From Desulfobulbaceae bacterium (lineage in GTDB: Bacteria > Desulfobacterota > Desulfobulbia > Desulfobulbales > Desulfobulbaceae): a stretch of DNA of 64,000 bases. The translations under genes were made by a program, and so were the position numbers. This document shows positions 8,278-16,959 of this stretch, piece by piece. Under the pieces are notes generated by a model. It saw only the letters and a list, made by a program, of their open reading frames with translations, was not told the DNA's origin and made no database searches. Location of the stretch: the NCBI GenBank assembly GCA_019163135.1, contig JAFLKR010000051.1:1-64000 (forward strand), given 5' to 3'. Position 1 is the first letter of the stretch. Every line of letters begins with the position of its first letter.

Positions 8278-8784
8278 TTATACCGATTTTTCACAGAGAC
8301 AGGCCCATTCACCCGACAAGGCCGTCATGTCTGTCCCCAGAGTGAGCGCGAAGGACACCAAGGCCTCGGTGGAGCAATTGACGGAAGAAGATCGGGTGCC
8401 AGAGCGGACGTCTTCCAACTCCTGTTGCAGAAAGGTCAACAGCGCCTGGGCTGCGGTTGCCCGGAAATCTTCATAGGGGCAACCGATCTTTTCGCTGAAA
8501 CGTGCAAACCGATACCAATTGTGGAGCGCCCGTTTTATTCCCCGAAACAGGCTGCGATCGCGGTTGGTTACATTAAGATCGCGCAGGATGATTTCCCGAT
8601 ACCGTTCCAGGGCAGCATCCTGCAGTGAACGCAATTCCTCGTCCCCAAGAATAAACCGAGGTCCTTCTGTATCTTTGCAGAGGTAATGCAGACTGGCATG
8701 GAGGGCCACCTCGGGAATCTCGCCGGAATGGCGGACCAGCAGCAGTTCTTCCTCAAGGATGTATGTACGCTCGTTGTTGATCAC
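8278..8784 (-). CDS. Unknown 168-aa protein translationally coupled to hemA
   Basis: I do not recognise this protein. It begins at a GTG that overlaps the hemA stop (GTGA), which makes coupled translation likely. It has no signal peptide or membrane span and looks alpha-helical, with an acidic N-terminal half (ILEEELLLVRHSGEIPEVAL) and a central arginine/tyrosine-rich stretch (DRSLFRGIKRALHNWYRFAR, about residues 77-96). Cysteines are scattered and do not form a CxxC or obvious metal site. The position between hemA and a membrane protein suggests a role linked to tetrapyrrole or cytochrome synthesis, but that is inference from order only. The protein is a good length and the reading frame has codon use like its neighbours, so I consider it real. 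Confidence 0.75.
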   Translation of the reverse strand: MINNERTYILEEELLLVRHSGEIPEVALHASLHYLCKDTEGPRFILGDEELRSLQDAALERYREIILRDLNVTNRDRSLFRGIKRALHNWYRFARFSEKIGCPYEDFRATAAQALLTFLQQELEDVRSGTRSSSVNCSTEALVSFALTLGTDMTALSGEWACLCEKSV

Positions 8785-10073
8785 GGTGCATCTTGCTCAT
8801 GGTTGCCGTTATCGAGCTGAAACAGGGTTCGTACCGTGTTGATCCGATCCGGCAGGCTGATGCAATGATTTTCATTTTTGAGATAATGCAGAGGGCGATA
8901 CAGCATTTTGCCGGTGATGGCGGCCACCAGTTTTTCCGTGCGCTCCTGGTCGTGTTCACTCAAGCCTTCCAGACGGCCCATGGTTTTTTCGACCTCCCCC
9001 CGGACCAGTTCTTCCACCATGGTCCGCAGTTGGATAATCGTGGGGGTGGACTCCATGTTCAACAACCATTTACCGAACTTCAACTTTTCTTCGGCGATAA
9101 TCCGTTGAGCCTTGACAGCCTCTTTGTCGCGCTCGGATTTATTCATCTCAACGACATTGTGCAGGTCGTCGATGTCGTAAAGGTAGACGTTGTCGAGTTC
9201 GTTGATGGCTGGGTCGAGATCGCGGGGCACGGCGATATCGATGAAGAAAAGCGGCCGATTACGGCGTTCCCGCATCACCGAGCGGACATCTTTCTTGTGG
9301 AGGATGAGATCGGGCGCACCGGTGGAACTGATGATGATATCGACATGCTGCAACTGGTCCAGCAACTCCTCCAGGGACACTGCCCGCCCATTGAAGCAAC
9401 GTGCCAGATTTATGGCCCGCTGCAGGGTCCGATTGGCGACGATGACCTCGGTGACGCCCTGCCCCAACAGATGTTCCGCTGCTAATTCCGCCATTTCACC
9501 GGCACCAACCAGCATGACTTTTTTGCCGGCTAGATCACCGAAAATTTTTCTGGCAAGTTCGACGGCGGCATAGCTGATCGAAACCGCACTAGCCCCGATC
9601 CGGGTTTCAGTTCGGACCCGCTTCGCCACAGAAAACGATTTATGGAGCAGTTTGTTCAGCACAAATCCACTGCACCCGTTTCTGGACGCATGCCGGTAGG
9701 CCTCCTTCAGTTGCCCAAGAATCTGAGCCTCACCAACTATCATGGAATCCAGACTGGCAGCCACCAGGAACAGGTGTTCCACAGCCTGACCATCCAGATA
9801 CTGGTAAATATGCTGGTCGAACTCTTCCTTGGACAAGGTGCCGGCAAACAACTGCTCAAGCACCCGGGTTCTCGCCTGCTCGACATTCTGGCAGGTAAAA
9901 AGAATCTCCACCCGGTTGCAGGTGGAGAGCAGATAGTATTCCCGCAATTCTTCCAACTGCCCCAACGCCAGGAGCGGCTCGTCGTACCCTGCCGAAAGTG
10001 CTAATTTTTCTCTGATCGCCAGCGGCGTCGTCTTGTGATTGACGCCCAGCAGCACGATGGTGTCACGAGACAT
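8781..10073 (-). CDS. hemA: Glutamyl-tRNA reductase
   Basis: First committed step of C5-pathway tetrapyrrole synthesis: NADPH reduction of glutamyl-tRNA(Glu) to glutamate-1-semialdehyde. The 430 residues include VNHKTTPLAIREKLA near the N terminus, the STCNRVE active site with nucleophile Cys52, GEAQILGQ, the NADP-binding loop LVGAGEMAELAAEHL, and the C-terminal dimerisation domain. Length matches the family. It overlaps the end of ccsB by 11 bases and its own stop overlaps the next start. In sulfate reducers the pathway serves siroheme for sulfite reductase, cobalamin for MetH, and heme by way of siroheme, so it fits dsrC, sirC and metH in this window. Confidence 0.97.
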   Translation of the reverse strand: MSRDTIVLLGVNHKTTPLAIREKLALSAGYDEPLLALGQLEELREYYLLSTCNRVEILFTCQNVEQARTRVLEQLFAGTLSKEEFDQHIYQYLDGQAVEHLFLVAASLDSMIVGEAQILGQLKEAYRHASRNGCSGFVLNKLLHKSFSVAKRVRTETRIGASAVSISYAAVELARKIFGDLAGKKVMLVGAGEMAELAAEHLLGQGVTEVIVANRTLQRAINLARCFNGRAVSLEELLDQLQHVDIIISSTGAPDLILHKKDVRSVMRERRNRPLFFIDIAVPRDLDPAINELDNVYLYDIDDLHNVVEMNKSERDKEAVKAQRIIAEEKLKFGKWLLNMESTPTIIQLRTMVEELVRGEVEKTMGRLEGLSEHDQERTEKLVAAITGKMLYRPLHYLKNENHCISLPDRINTVRTLFQLDNGNHEQDAP

Positions 10074-10881
10074 AAGTGTGGACCCCTTTCAGCAGAAAGG
10101 AAACACCCCAGAGGGTAAACAGGACAGCAAGAAACCCAATGATGCTGAGGATAGCCACCCGGCGTCCCCGCCAGCCGACGGTAAAACGCTGATGCACAGC
10201 TGCCGCGTATAGAAACCAGGTCACCAACGACCAGGTCTCCTTGGGATCCCAGTGCCAATAAGCGCCCCAGGCCTGCTTAGCCCAGATTGATCCGGTAATC
10301 AGGCCGAGGGTGAGCAGGGGAAAACCCACACTCAAGCAGTGATGATTGAGTTTATCCAACGCCTCCAAAGAAGGCAGGCGTGAATAAAAAAGTCCGAACC
10401 GTTTGGTTTTGATTTCCCGCTCCTGCAACAGGTACATGATGCCGCCAATAGCGGCCAAGGCCAGAAAACCATCGGCAATCAAGGCGATGGAAGCATGCAC
10501 CGGCAACCACCAGGATTGCAGGGCAGGAGGCAGGGGCAAAATCTCTCGGGAGGAAAAAGTGGCCACCAACATCAAAGCCATCACCAGGATACTGACAAAG
10601 GTGCCGAGATTCTTAACCGTATAACGCCAGCGAAACGACAGGTAGCAGCAACCAAGCGACCAGGCGAAAAAAGAGACCGTCTCGTGATGGCTGGTGATGG
10701 GCGTGTGGCCAGCTTCAAAATAACGGAAGATTATATTGACGGTGTGCAGCAGGAAAGCAGCAAAAAAAATCCACCGACCGATCCGGCGTACCGTTGTTTT
10801 CTTAGTCAGAAAGAAAACCAGGTAGGCTGCAACGGAAAATAGATAGACTGCCACACTGGCCTGAAAGAGCAAAAAACTCAT
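10063..10881 (-). CDS. ccsB: Cytochrome c biogenesis protein CcsB/ResC-like (CcsA family)
   Basis: Inner-membrane heme-handling subunit of system II cytochrome c maturation. The 272-residue protein has about eight hydrophobic spans and the tryptophan-rich periplasmic heme-presentation motif WGAYWHWDPKETWSL near residues 210-224, with flanking histidines (SHHETVSF, HHCLSVGF) that can ligate heme. The name follows the common database usage for the short ~270-residue CcsA-family protein in Desulfobacterota and Geobacter. The ATG lies in an ATGA overlap with the precorrin-2 dehydrogenase stop and its end overlaps hemA. This gene order (ccs-hemA) is frequent in delta-proteobacterial lineages. The partner ResB/Ccs1 protein is not in the window. 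Confidence 0.9.
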   Translation of the reverse strand: MSFLLFQASVAVYLFSVAAYLVFFLTKKTTVRRIGRWIFFAAFLLHTVNIIFRYFEAGHTPITSHHETVSFFAWSLGCCYLSFRWRYTVKNLGTFVSILVMALMLVATFSSREILPLPPALQSWWLPVHASIALIADGFLALAAIGGIMYLLQEREIKTKRFGLFYSRLPSLEALDKLNHHCLSVGFPLLTLGLITGSIWAKQAWGAYWHWDPKETWSLVTWFLYAAAVHQRFTVGWRGRRVAILSIIGFLAVLFTLWGVSFLLKGVHTYVS

Positions 10882-11573
10882 GGATTCTCCTTGGTCAGCG
10901 TCCCCGGGTCAAAATCAACCGGACAGCCGAACACCTCCTGCAAGTGTTGCTGAATCTTATCCCAACGGTGGTCCCGGAGCCAGTCGACTATATCGTCATG
11001 GAGGATCTTTTGGAACAGAATCTTTTTTTCTTCGTGATTGCCTGCTGTTTCGATCAAGATACGGTCGCGCAGCAAGGCCATCAAGGAAGTAAGCTGGGCG
11101 TATTCCTCACCAAAATCGCGTTCAAGCCTTCGCCTGACCATAGCCGCCACCGCCGGGCTTTTGCCATTGGTGGCGACGCATAAGGTCATATCGCCCCGAC
11201 GGAACGAGGCCGGCACGTAAAAATCGCAAGCCTGCGGATCATCTGCAATATTAACCAGGAGGCCCAAGGCTCGAGCCTCCCTCAATACAGCCTGCTGCAC
11301 CTCGGGAATATTAGTGGCGGCAAAGACCAGAAAGGCTCCGTCGAGATCGATGGCGCGGTAGAGTTGCTCCCGCCACTCAATGACACCCTGGTCGGCCAGG
11401 GTGCGCAGCGTAGGCGTGACAACCGGACTGACAACCCGTACCGAACCCGAACCGGAAAGTATCCCCTGCACCTTACGCTCCGCGACTACGCCGCCGCCGA
11501 CCACAATGCACAATTTGCCGGAGAGGTTCAGGCAAACAGGATAGGTTTGATGATGGTCCGATTGCTTGGTCAT
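10878..11573 (-). CDS. Precorrin-2 dehydrogenase / siroheme synthase N-terminal domain protein
   Basis: NAD-dependent oxidation of precorrin-2 to sirohydrochlorin, toward siroheme, and possibly iron chelation as in Met8p. The chosen product of 231 residues starts near TYPVCLNLSGKLCIVVGGGVVAERKV, a typical CysG-N/Met8 Rossmann start, and has VVSPVVTPTLRTL, FAATNIPEVQQ and the conserved GKSPAVAAMVRRRLE helix. There is no C-terminal SUMT methyltransferase as in full CysG. A GTG at 11663 would add 30 residues with no family similarity, so I prefer the ATG at 11573. The C-terminal extension after about residue 150 is longer than Met8p's minimum. It is coupled to ccsB and hemA. Siroheme is needed by the dissimilatory sulfite reductase that pairs with DsrC. 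Confidence 0.9.
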   Translation of the reverse strand: MTKQSDHHQTYPVCLNLSGKLCIVVGGGVVAERKVQGILSGSGSVRVVSPVVTPTLRTLADQGVIEWREQLYRAIDLDGAFLVFAATNIPEVQQAVLREARALGLLVNIADDPQACDFYVPASFRRGDMTLCVATNGKSPAVAAMVRRRLERDFGEEYAQLTSLMALLRDRILIETAGNHEEKKILFQKILHDDIVDWLRDHRWDKIQQHLQEVFGCPVDFDPGTLTKENP

Positions 11574-11690
11574 GGTTGCATTAAAATCCGTCGGCCCCAG
11601 TGTTTTCCATCTGCGTGAATATGGTAGCAAGTGAAAGCCTGCAAAAACTGCGAGCCAAGTCACTTGAAGAAGCGGCAGATCCCGAAGAAA

Positions 11691-12383
11691 TCATCGGCGA
11701 GGCTGCAACCGGTTCAATAGAATGACTTTATCCTCATCCAAGCTTCTCAGCTTTCTTGGGGAGGCTGAGACATGGTATTCCTTTTCAGCTAATTTCAAAA
11801 AGGGTTCCAGGCTGCGACGTTTGATATCGTGGGCCAGATAGACAACCCCTTCAGGCTTGAGCGCCCTGCGCAAAACCCCGAGCAACGGCTCGAAGAACTC
11901 TTCACGAAACAAAATCTCCGCGCCGACAATAACATCATACTGCACCATTTCGGGAGGATTCAGCCAGTCAAGCATGGCAAACTGCACATTATCCAAATTG
12001 CTCGCCGCTGCGTTAATCCGTTCAAAGTCAAGAATCATCGGCTCGTAATCGCTTAAGGTAACCTGAAAACCGGCGGCAGCGGCGGTGAGTCCGGGAGCGC
12101 CAAGTCCTGCGCCGAGTTCCAGTAAGGTGGCGCCTTCGGCATGCTGCTGGCCGGCAATAAACTCCGACAGGACAATGGCGGATTCCCATAATCGTATCCA
12201 GAATGGAAAAGTGGATACATCCTTCAAGGGGTCCTTGCCCCCGAGAATCTGCTCCAGATCAGTGATTTTCAGGAGTTGCAGTTTATGTTCCCGAATCTTG
12301 AGCGGTTCAAACGTCACTGTATACTGGTTTTTGATGTTATTGTACAAGGTCCGCTCTAAAGCCGGCAAGGTTTTAGGGTCCAT
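11691..12383 (-). CDS. Class I SAM-dependent methyltransferase (METTL21/protein-lysine type)
   Basis: The 230-residue protein has the SAM-binding motif I LLELGAGLGAPGL near residue 88, an acidic post-I segment (VTLSDYEP), and motif II-like YDVIVGAEILF. The E-x-G-x-G-x-GxPG version of motif I and the preceding WIRLWESAIVLSEFI helix resemble the METTL21/Methyltransf_16 group that modifies protein lysines, although the family also includes small-molecule enzymes. The gene leads the tetrapyrrole operon, with about 117 bases to the precorrin-2 dehydrogenase start. A corrin or porphyrin methylase is unlikely because those have a different fold (SUMT-like). Substrate unknown. Confidence 0.8.
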   Translation of the reverse strand: MDPKTLPALERTLYNNIKNQYTVTFEPLKIREHKLQLLKITDLEQILGGKDPLKDVSTFPFWIRLWESAIVLSEFIAGQQHAEGATLLELGAGLGAPGLTAAAAGFQVTLSDYEPMILDFERINAAASNLDNVQFAMLDWLNPPEMVQYDVIVGAEILFREEFFEPLLGVLRRALKPEGVVYLAHDIKRRSLEPFLKLAEKEYHVSASPRKLRSLDEDKVILLNRLQPRR

Positions 12384-12551
12384 TTTTTCTCTCTCTTAAA
12401 AGGCATGCACGGGAATAAACGCGGTGCAAAGCAGGAGCACCCGATCAACAGCCCGGATTAAAGTCATCCAAGACACCTTCAGGTTACCGCAGGGACAGAT
12501 ACACCAGGAAAGCAGAGATTACCTTTCAACGATATCCTGCCTGGTGCCGAA

Positions 12552-12589
12552 TAAAAAAAGAGCGGGCCGATCAAAATCGGCCCGCTCTT
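12552..12589 (-). terminator. Rho-independent terminator of the small exported protein gene
   Basis: A perfect 14-bp inverted repeat (12558-12571 and 12576-12589, four-base loop) is followed on the minus strand by seven Ts (12552-12558). It begins 27 bases past the stop of the 63-residue gene and is one of the strongest terminators in the window. Confidence 0.9.
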
Positions 12590-12615
12590 CAATACTACAA
12601 AAAGACTTCAGACTC

Positions 12616-12807
12616 TCAGCAACCTTCCAGTCCCTTTTTGGCGGCTTTCACGGTAACGCTATCACCGGCTTTCATGCCGTCGGCTTTATCACAGGTCACG
12701 GTAACTTTGTTGCCGTCTACACTGTCAACGGTGCATTTAGCGGCAAATACTGCGCCAGCACTCAATACAAAAGCCGCAACCATAACTGCTGTTACAATTT
12801 TCTTCAC
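12616..12807 (-). CDS. Small exported cysteine-containing protein (63 aa)
   Basis: A signal peptide is clear: KK at the start, a hydrophobic core and an AGAVFAA cleavage region at about residue 22. The mature part is only about 41 residues and reads as one small beta-domain (CTVDSVDGNKVTVTC then GDSVTVK), with cysteines at 25, 39 and at the very C terminus (63). The pattern recalls the small periplasmic proteins annotated in Geobacter and Desulfobulbales genomes near metalloid-reduction genes, but no neighbour here supports that. Own gene with a good ribosome site (AAGGAGA before the ATG) and a strong terminator, which suggests a monocistronic, well-expressed transcript. Function unknown. Confidence 0.75.
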   Translation of the reverse strand: MKKIVTAVMVAAFVLSAGAVFAAKCTVDSVDGNKVTVTCDKADGMKAGDSVTVKAAKKGLEGC

Positions 12808-12936
12808 GGTGATCTCCTTTATGAAATGGATTATATAAAACTAAACAAGTAACCATTTTTCCTGTGCCACAATTTAAGAAATACCACCCGGATTGTCAAC
12901 AGCTATTCACCACATTATACGAGGCCATGGATGCAC

Positions 12937-13422
12937 TCAAAGAGTTGATTCAATATCTCTTTCAAGCACCCCAGGAGGGACGGATCCCGGATATTTTTTT
13001 ACCACATGGCCATTTTTGTTGACGAGAAACGAGGTTGGAATGGCAATAACGCCGCCGAATTTCTGAGCGGTCGCCTGGTCCGCCATTAAAACCTGATAAT
13101 TAATATCCGCCTTTTTTACCAGTTGGAGGACAGCGCCTGCCCTCCCTTCATCCACCGACAAGGCCACCACCGCAAACCCCTGCCCCTGAAATTTTGCCTG
13201 TAACGCTTTCAGGCTCTTAATTTCGTGAAGACAACTCGAGCACCAGGTTGCAAAAAAGGTTATCAGCAGGGCTTTCCCCTGATACGACTCACTGGTAACG
13301 ACGGTGCCATCTATCGCGGTTGGCAGCGAAAAGGACGGCATGGTGACTGCCCCCTGACTTTCCCCGTAGAAGATAAAAAAACACCAAAGGAGACTGCAAA
13401 TTCGCAATCCTTTATTCACCAT
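12937..13422 (-). CDS. TlpA/ResA-like exported thioredoxin
   Basis: A periplasmic thiol-disulfide protein of 161 residues. The first 25 residues are an export signal; the rest is an AhpC/TSA-Redoxin fold with FFATWCSSCLHEI, whose CSSC is the redox pair at about residues 60-63, and IPTSFLVNKNG with the cis-Pro segment. TlpA/ResA proteins keep apocytochrome cysteines reduced or carry out related disulfide chemistry. That fits with ccsB two kilobases away, but the two are not in one operon. The ATG at 13422 has a GGGAGG ribosome site six bases upstream. Confidence 0.9.
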   Translation of the reverse strand: MVNKGLRICSLLWCFFIFYGESQGAVTMPSFSLPTAIDGTVVTSESYQGKALLITFFATWCSSCLHEIKSLKALQAKFQGQGFAVVALSVDEGRAGAVLQLVKKADINYQVLMADQATAQKFGGVIAIPTSFLVNKNGHVVKKYPGSVPPGVLERDIESTL

Positions 13423-13648
13423 ATCCTCCCTGCTGAAATTGCATTATGCTGTGCCGCACCGACGACACAGAACGTAGCCTGTTTTTTTCAATAACACCGA
13501 AACAAAGATTGCAAAGACTCCTCAACCAAAGCCCTCGTTTCCGAGACCATGAAGCCCCCTCGGGTTCCTTAAGAAGAAAGGGCTCTCCAATCACCCTTTC
13601 GAAACAGAACTGACGTTTTGGTTACCCGTAAACACGCCGACCATGACC

Positions 13649-14002
13649 TCACACCTTGATATCGAGCAAACTCTGCAACATCTTATCAGTGGCCTGCAAC
13701 GTTTTGAGATTAGAGGTGTACCCGTGGGCATTGAGCATCATCTCGGGCAATTCCTCGCCCAAGTCAACGTTTGATTGTTCAATCATTACATAACCCTGAT
13801 CGGTCAACTCGGCAACAACCGGATTGGAGAGGTTGACTTGCTCAACCGTCGCGCTGACACCTTGCGGAGGTTGCTCGGACAACAGCACCCTGTTTTTCTT
13901 GAACCCTTCGGTGTTTACATTAGCGACATTTTGCGCATTATTTTCGATTTTCTTCGCAAAGGCCTGTAAACCCGACAAGGCTGACTGAACCCCGTTAATC
14001 AT
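13649..14002 (-). CDS. Orphan flagellar basal-body rod-type protein
   Basis: The 117-residue product begins INGVQSALSGLQAFAKKIENNAQNVANVNTEGFKK, the N-terminal heptad and ANVNT signature of flagellar rod and hook proteins (FlgB, FlgC, FlgG, FlgE), and ends with the matching C-terminal helix LNAHGYTSNLKTLQATDKML. The middle is short, so it resembles FlgC rather than FlgG/FlgE. The ATG at 14002 has GGGAGGAAAAAT directly upstream; an in-frame start at 14038 adds 12 residues with no ribosome site. No other flagellar gene lies in the window, so it may serve a remote flagellum or another export-linked structure. Confidence 0.8.
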   Translation of the reverse strand: MINGVQSALSGLQAFAKKIENNAQNVANVNTEGFKKNRVLLSEQPPQGVSATVEQVNLSNPVVAELTDQGYVMIEQSNVDLGEELPEMMLNAHGYTSNLKTLQATDKMLQSLLDIKV

Positions 14003-14221
14003 ATTTTTCCTCCCTGGAACATTTATTGACAATACCATAAAATATTTAAAGCAAAATTAACGCCAGATTTCAACAATATTTATTTTGGTCATTTGACCAC
14101 CATGCCGTTCCCGCAAAAACCGTTGCACCTTTACCGTGTTCCGAGTAGATAGATTTTCGTGAGTAAGACAACGCACAGAGTTGCAGTCCCCCTATTATCT
14201 CATCCCCATCCATCATATACC

Positions 14222-15205
14222 ATGGCCCCACGAATCTACCTGCTACCCACCTTCTTTTTCTTTTTGTTCCTCCCATCTCTCGTTTGCGCCAATGTGGTTG
14301 ATCGCACGGTTGCCGTGGTCAATGAGGACACGATCACCCTCTCGGAGGTGAACGAGCTTGGCAAATCTTTTTTCCAAAAAATCACCGAAGAAACGCCTGC
14401 GGACCGGTTGAACGAAGCCTTGCAGCAAGCACGAAAAACTGTGATCGATAAACTGATCGATAAAAAACTCCTGATGCAGGAAGCAAAAAAATATAATCTC
14501 AAGGTGAGTGATGAAGAGGTTGAAAGCGCCCTGCAACGCGTTATTGCCAACAACCAAACTACCATGGAGCAATTCCGGAAGGAAATAAGCACGATGGGCC
14601 TGACCGAAAAACAATACCGGGAAAATTTAAGGGACCAAATACTTAACTCGAAACTGATCAACCACGAAGTTCGCTCCAAAGTAGTCATCTCCGAAGACAA
14701 GATTATCGACTACTATGACACTCATTTCACCCAACAAGTCGGCGATGGTGAATATTACATCCTGCAGATAGGGTGCGTATGGAACGCCAAAGATCGAAAT
14801 GGTGCGACACCGACCCAGGCGGAGGCCAAAGCCACGGCTGAAAAAATTCGCGAGCTAGCCCTGAAGGGCAAAGATTTCAAAGATCTGGCAAAACTATATT
14901 CCGATCTGCCATCAGGTGCCGATGGCGGCGACCTGGGGATGTTTCAGCAGAGCGAAATGGCCCCGTACATGCTTGCCGCTGTGCAGAATCTTAAATCCGG
15001 GGATGTTAGCCAGGTCGTAGAAACCGAGAATAGCTACCAATTTTTCAAACTCCAATCGAGCCTGCAAGGGAAGATTGTAACCAAAGCACCGTACGACTCG
15101 GTAAAAGATGAGATTCGTGAAAAGCTTTCCCAGCAGGCCATGGAACTTCGATTCAAAGAATGGTTGAAAGATATCCGCGACAAGGCCTACATCAGAATTC
15201 TGTAG
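14222..15205 (+). CDS. SurA-like periplasmic peptidyl-prolyl isomerase/chaperone
   Basis: Chaperone for outer-membrane protein folding. After a signal peptide (MAPRIYLLPT...CANVV, cleavage near residue 23) comes a SurA N-terminal helical domain (VVDRTVAVVNEDTITLSEV) and one PpiC-type parvulin domain at about residues 160-265, with KDLAKLYSDLPSGADGGDLGMFQ typical of the family. The total of 327 residues is shorter than Escherichia coli SurA (428), which has two parvulin domains. The ATG at 14222 starts directly at the signal peptide; an upstream GTG at 14159 would put 21 polar residues before it. It starts a plus-strand run with the rodZ-like and recO genes. Confidence 0.88.
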   Translation: MAPRIYLLPTFFFFLFLPSLVCANVVDRTVAVVNEDTITLSEVNELGKSFFQKITEETPADRLNEALQQARKTVIDKLIDKKLLMQEAKKYNLKVSDEEVESALQRVIANNQTTMEQFRKEISTMGLTEKQYRENLRDQILNSKLINHEVRSKVVISEDKIIDYYDTHFTQQVGDGEYYILQIGCVWNAKDRNGATPTQAEAKATAEKIRELALKGKDFKDLAKLYSDLPSGADGGDLGMFQQSEMAPYMLAAVQNLKSGDVSQVVETENSYQFFKLQSSLQGKIVTKAPYDSVKDEIREKLSQQAMELRFKEWLKDIRDKAYIRIL

Positions 15206-15322
15206 AGTGTTATGTAAGGCACGCAGTGCAACGAGTCGCGGACAATCGCTTTACACTTTTCCCCAGTGAAACGGTTCCTTTCCAAGAACAGCGCCTCGCA
15301 AGTCAAGTGGACTGTCGAATAA

Positions 15323-16114
15323 ATGTTCATGACCGTTAAAGAAATACAAGCCCCACCTCCTTCCGAACAGCACGCTGCCGGCCTACTGCAGCAGGTACGA
15401 CTGGAAAAGGCATTAACCCTGGAAGATGTCACCAAGGCGACTCGGGTTTCAACCGCTAACCTGCGTGCCATCGAATCGATGGAGTATGAAAAACTCCCGT
15501 CCGACACCTTCGCAAGAGGGCAAATCACCCTTTACGGTAATTACTTAGGCCTTGAAGGCCGAAGAATCGCCGAGCAATTCTTTATTAAACGTGATGGCGG
15601 CAAAAGAACAGCGCCTCACCTCAAGAAAAGACTGTCGACCCATTGCCTGACCCCTAAACAACTGGCCGAACCGACCCACATCTCCTCCGCAACCATCGCC
15701 GGCCTTCTCCTGCTGTTTATTGTGCTTTCGTTTACCGGTTTCTGCCTGTACACCTCATGGAACCCTTTCGCTTTCCTGACGGATCAGACCAAGAACCTCT
15801 CCTCTTCAGTAATCAACACCTTTCATCCGGCTAACCCAGCCACCGCTAACCGGGCAACGCAGAAACCCTTGAGCCTGTCCGCCGTGTTCCTGAAAGATAC
15901 CCAAGTGCTCATTTCGCTCGATAATAAGGAATCGACCCAAAAGACGTATACCAAAGGAACAAGTGCGCATTGGAAAGCTGAAAAAAAGCTCTACCTGGAA
16001 TTTCTTCAGCCGGAAAGCGCCGAACTGCAGTTCAATAGTTCGCCCCTGCCTTTTCCCTCACTGGCCGCCAACGGACACTACATTCTCCAAATCCCGACCC
16101 CCGCTACGCCATGA
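15323..16114 (+). CDS. RodZ-like membrane protein with N-terminal helix-turn-helix
   Basis: The 263-residue protein has an N-terminal HTH_25 domain (LLQQVRLEKALTLEDVTKAT ... LRAIE), as in RodZ, where it binds MreB and supports rod shape. A single transmembrane span lies at about residues 124-147 and a DUF4115-like beta domain follows (VFLKDTQVLISLDNKES). The gene overlaps recO by ATGA. Starts at 15323 or 15329 are both possible. A soluble-regulator reading is unlikely given the membrane span. Confidence 0.82.
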   Translation: MFMTVKEIQAPPPSEQHAAGLLQQVRLEKALTLEDVTKATRVSTANLRAIESMEYEKLPSDTFARGQITLYGNYLGLEGRRIAEQFFIKRDGGKRTAPHLKKRLSTHCLTPKQLAEPTHISSATIAGLLLLFIVLSFTGFCLYTSWNPFAFLTDQTKNLSSSVINTFHPANPATANRATQKPLSLSAVFLKDTQVLISLDNKESTQKTYTKGTSAHWKAEKKLYLEFLQPESAELQFNSSPLPFPSLAANGHYILQIPTPATP

Positions 16115-16959
16115 CCCTCAGCCGTACCTACGGCATCGTCTTGAAAATCGCCGCTTATGGCGAATCGGACAAACTGGTCACCTTGTACAGTTACGACCTT
16201 GGCCGCGTCACCGGTATTGCCAAGGGGGCGAAAAGAAGCAGGCAACGGTTTGTTAATAAGCTCGAAGAATTCTCCCTTCTTCAGATTCTGTATCGTCCCC
16301 CCCGCGGCCCTGCTGGATTGCTTCTTATCAGTGAAGCGGAATTACTCTGTGCCCACCTGTCGCTGCGAAAAGTTTTCCAGCGATATGTCGCAGCCATGTA
16401 CATCAGCGAATTACTGTTACGCTTCACCAGAGATAATGATCCCGATCCACGACTCTACTCTTTGTTGCAATGGGCACTCATTTCCTTGGATAAGGCTGAT
16501 TCCCCCCAAAAAATAGCGGCGCTCTATCACCTGCAGTTGCTCGCCGCCGTAGGTTACCGACCGGAACTGCAGCGGTGCAGCAACTGCAGGCACCCAGTCG
16601 GTCCCGGTCGCACCTTTCTGTTTATACCCGGTAGCGGTTCGTTATTGTGCAGTTCCTGTCACCATCAAAAGGGGCCGCATTATAACCGCTTATCGATCCA
16701 AGCCCTTAAATTTCTTGCCAGCGCCCAGTTGGTTACTCTTGAGCGGCTCAACCGGTTGCAACTCTCCGGGCAAACGGCAGCCGAGGCCATGGATGCCCTC
16801 TACCACTACACCTTTCATCTCCTGCAACAAGACATCCATTCCTGGCAGGCCATGCGCACCCTCAACATTACTCCGACTCGAAAAAGTATCATGAGTTCCT
16901 CCCTCAGCCATGAAAGGACCAGTCCGGCGGAGGCCCGCAGCCGCAAATTAGATATTTAA
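16111..16959 (+). CDS. recO: DNA repair protein RecO
   Basis: Recombination mediator that works with RecR to load RecA on SSB-coated DNA. The 282 residues have the N-terminal OB-fold start TYGIVLKIAAYGESDKLVTLYS, the helical middle with EAELL and YISELLLRFT, and a C-terminal zinc finger with CSNC and CSSC pairs (near residues 153-182). It is coupled to the rodZ-like gene by an ATGA overlap. The tail of about 60 residues after the zinc finger is charged and variable, which is normal. Confidence 0.92.
   Translation: MTLSRTYGIVLKIAAYGESDKLVTLYSYDLGRVTGIAKGAKRSRQRFVNKLEEFSLLQILYRPPRGPAGLLLISEAELLCAHLSLRKVFQRYVAAMYISELLLRFTRDNDPDPRLYSLLQWALISLDKADSPQKIAALYHLQLLAAVGYRPELQRCSNCRHPVGPGRTFLFIPGSGSLLCSSCHHQKGPHYNRLSIQALKFLASAQLVTLERLNRLQLSGQTAAEAMDALYHYTFHLLQQDIHSWQAMRTLNITPTRKSIMSSSLSHERTSPAEARSRKLDI

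Noticed and set aside
12424-12852. 142-codon plus frame over the small exported protein
   Set aside because: Antisense to a gene with a signal peptide and its own terminator.
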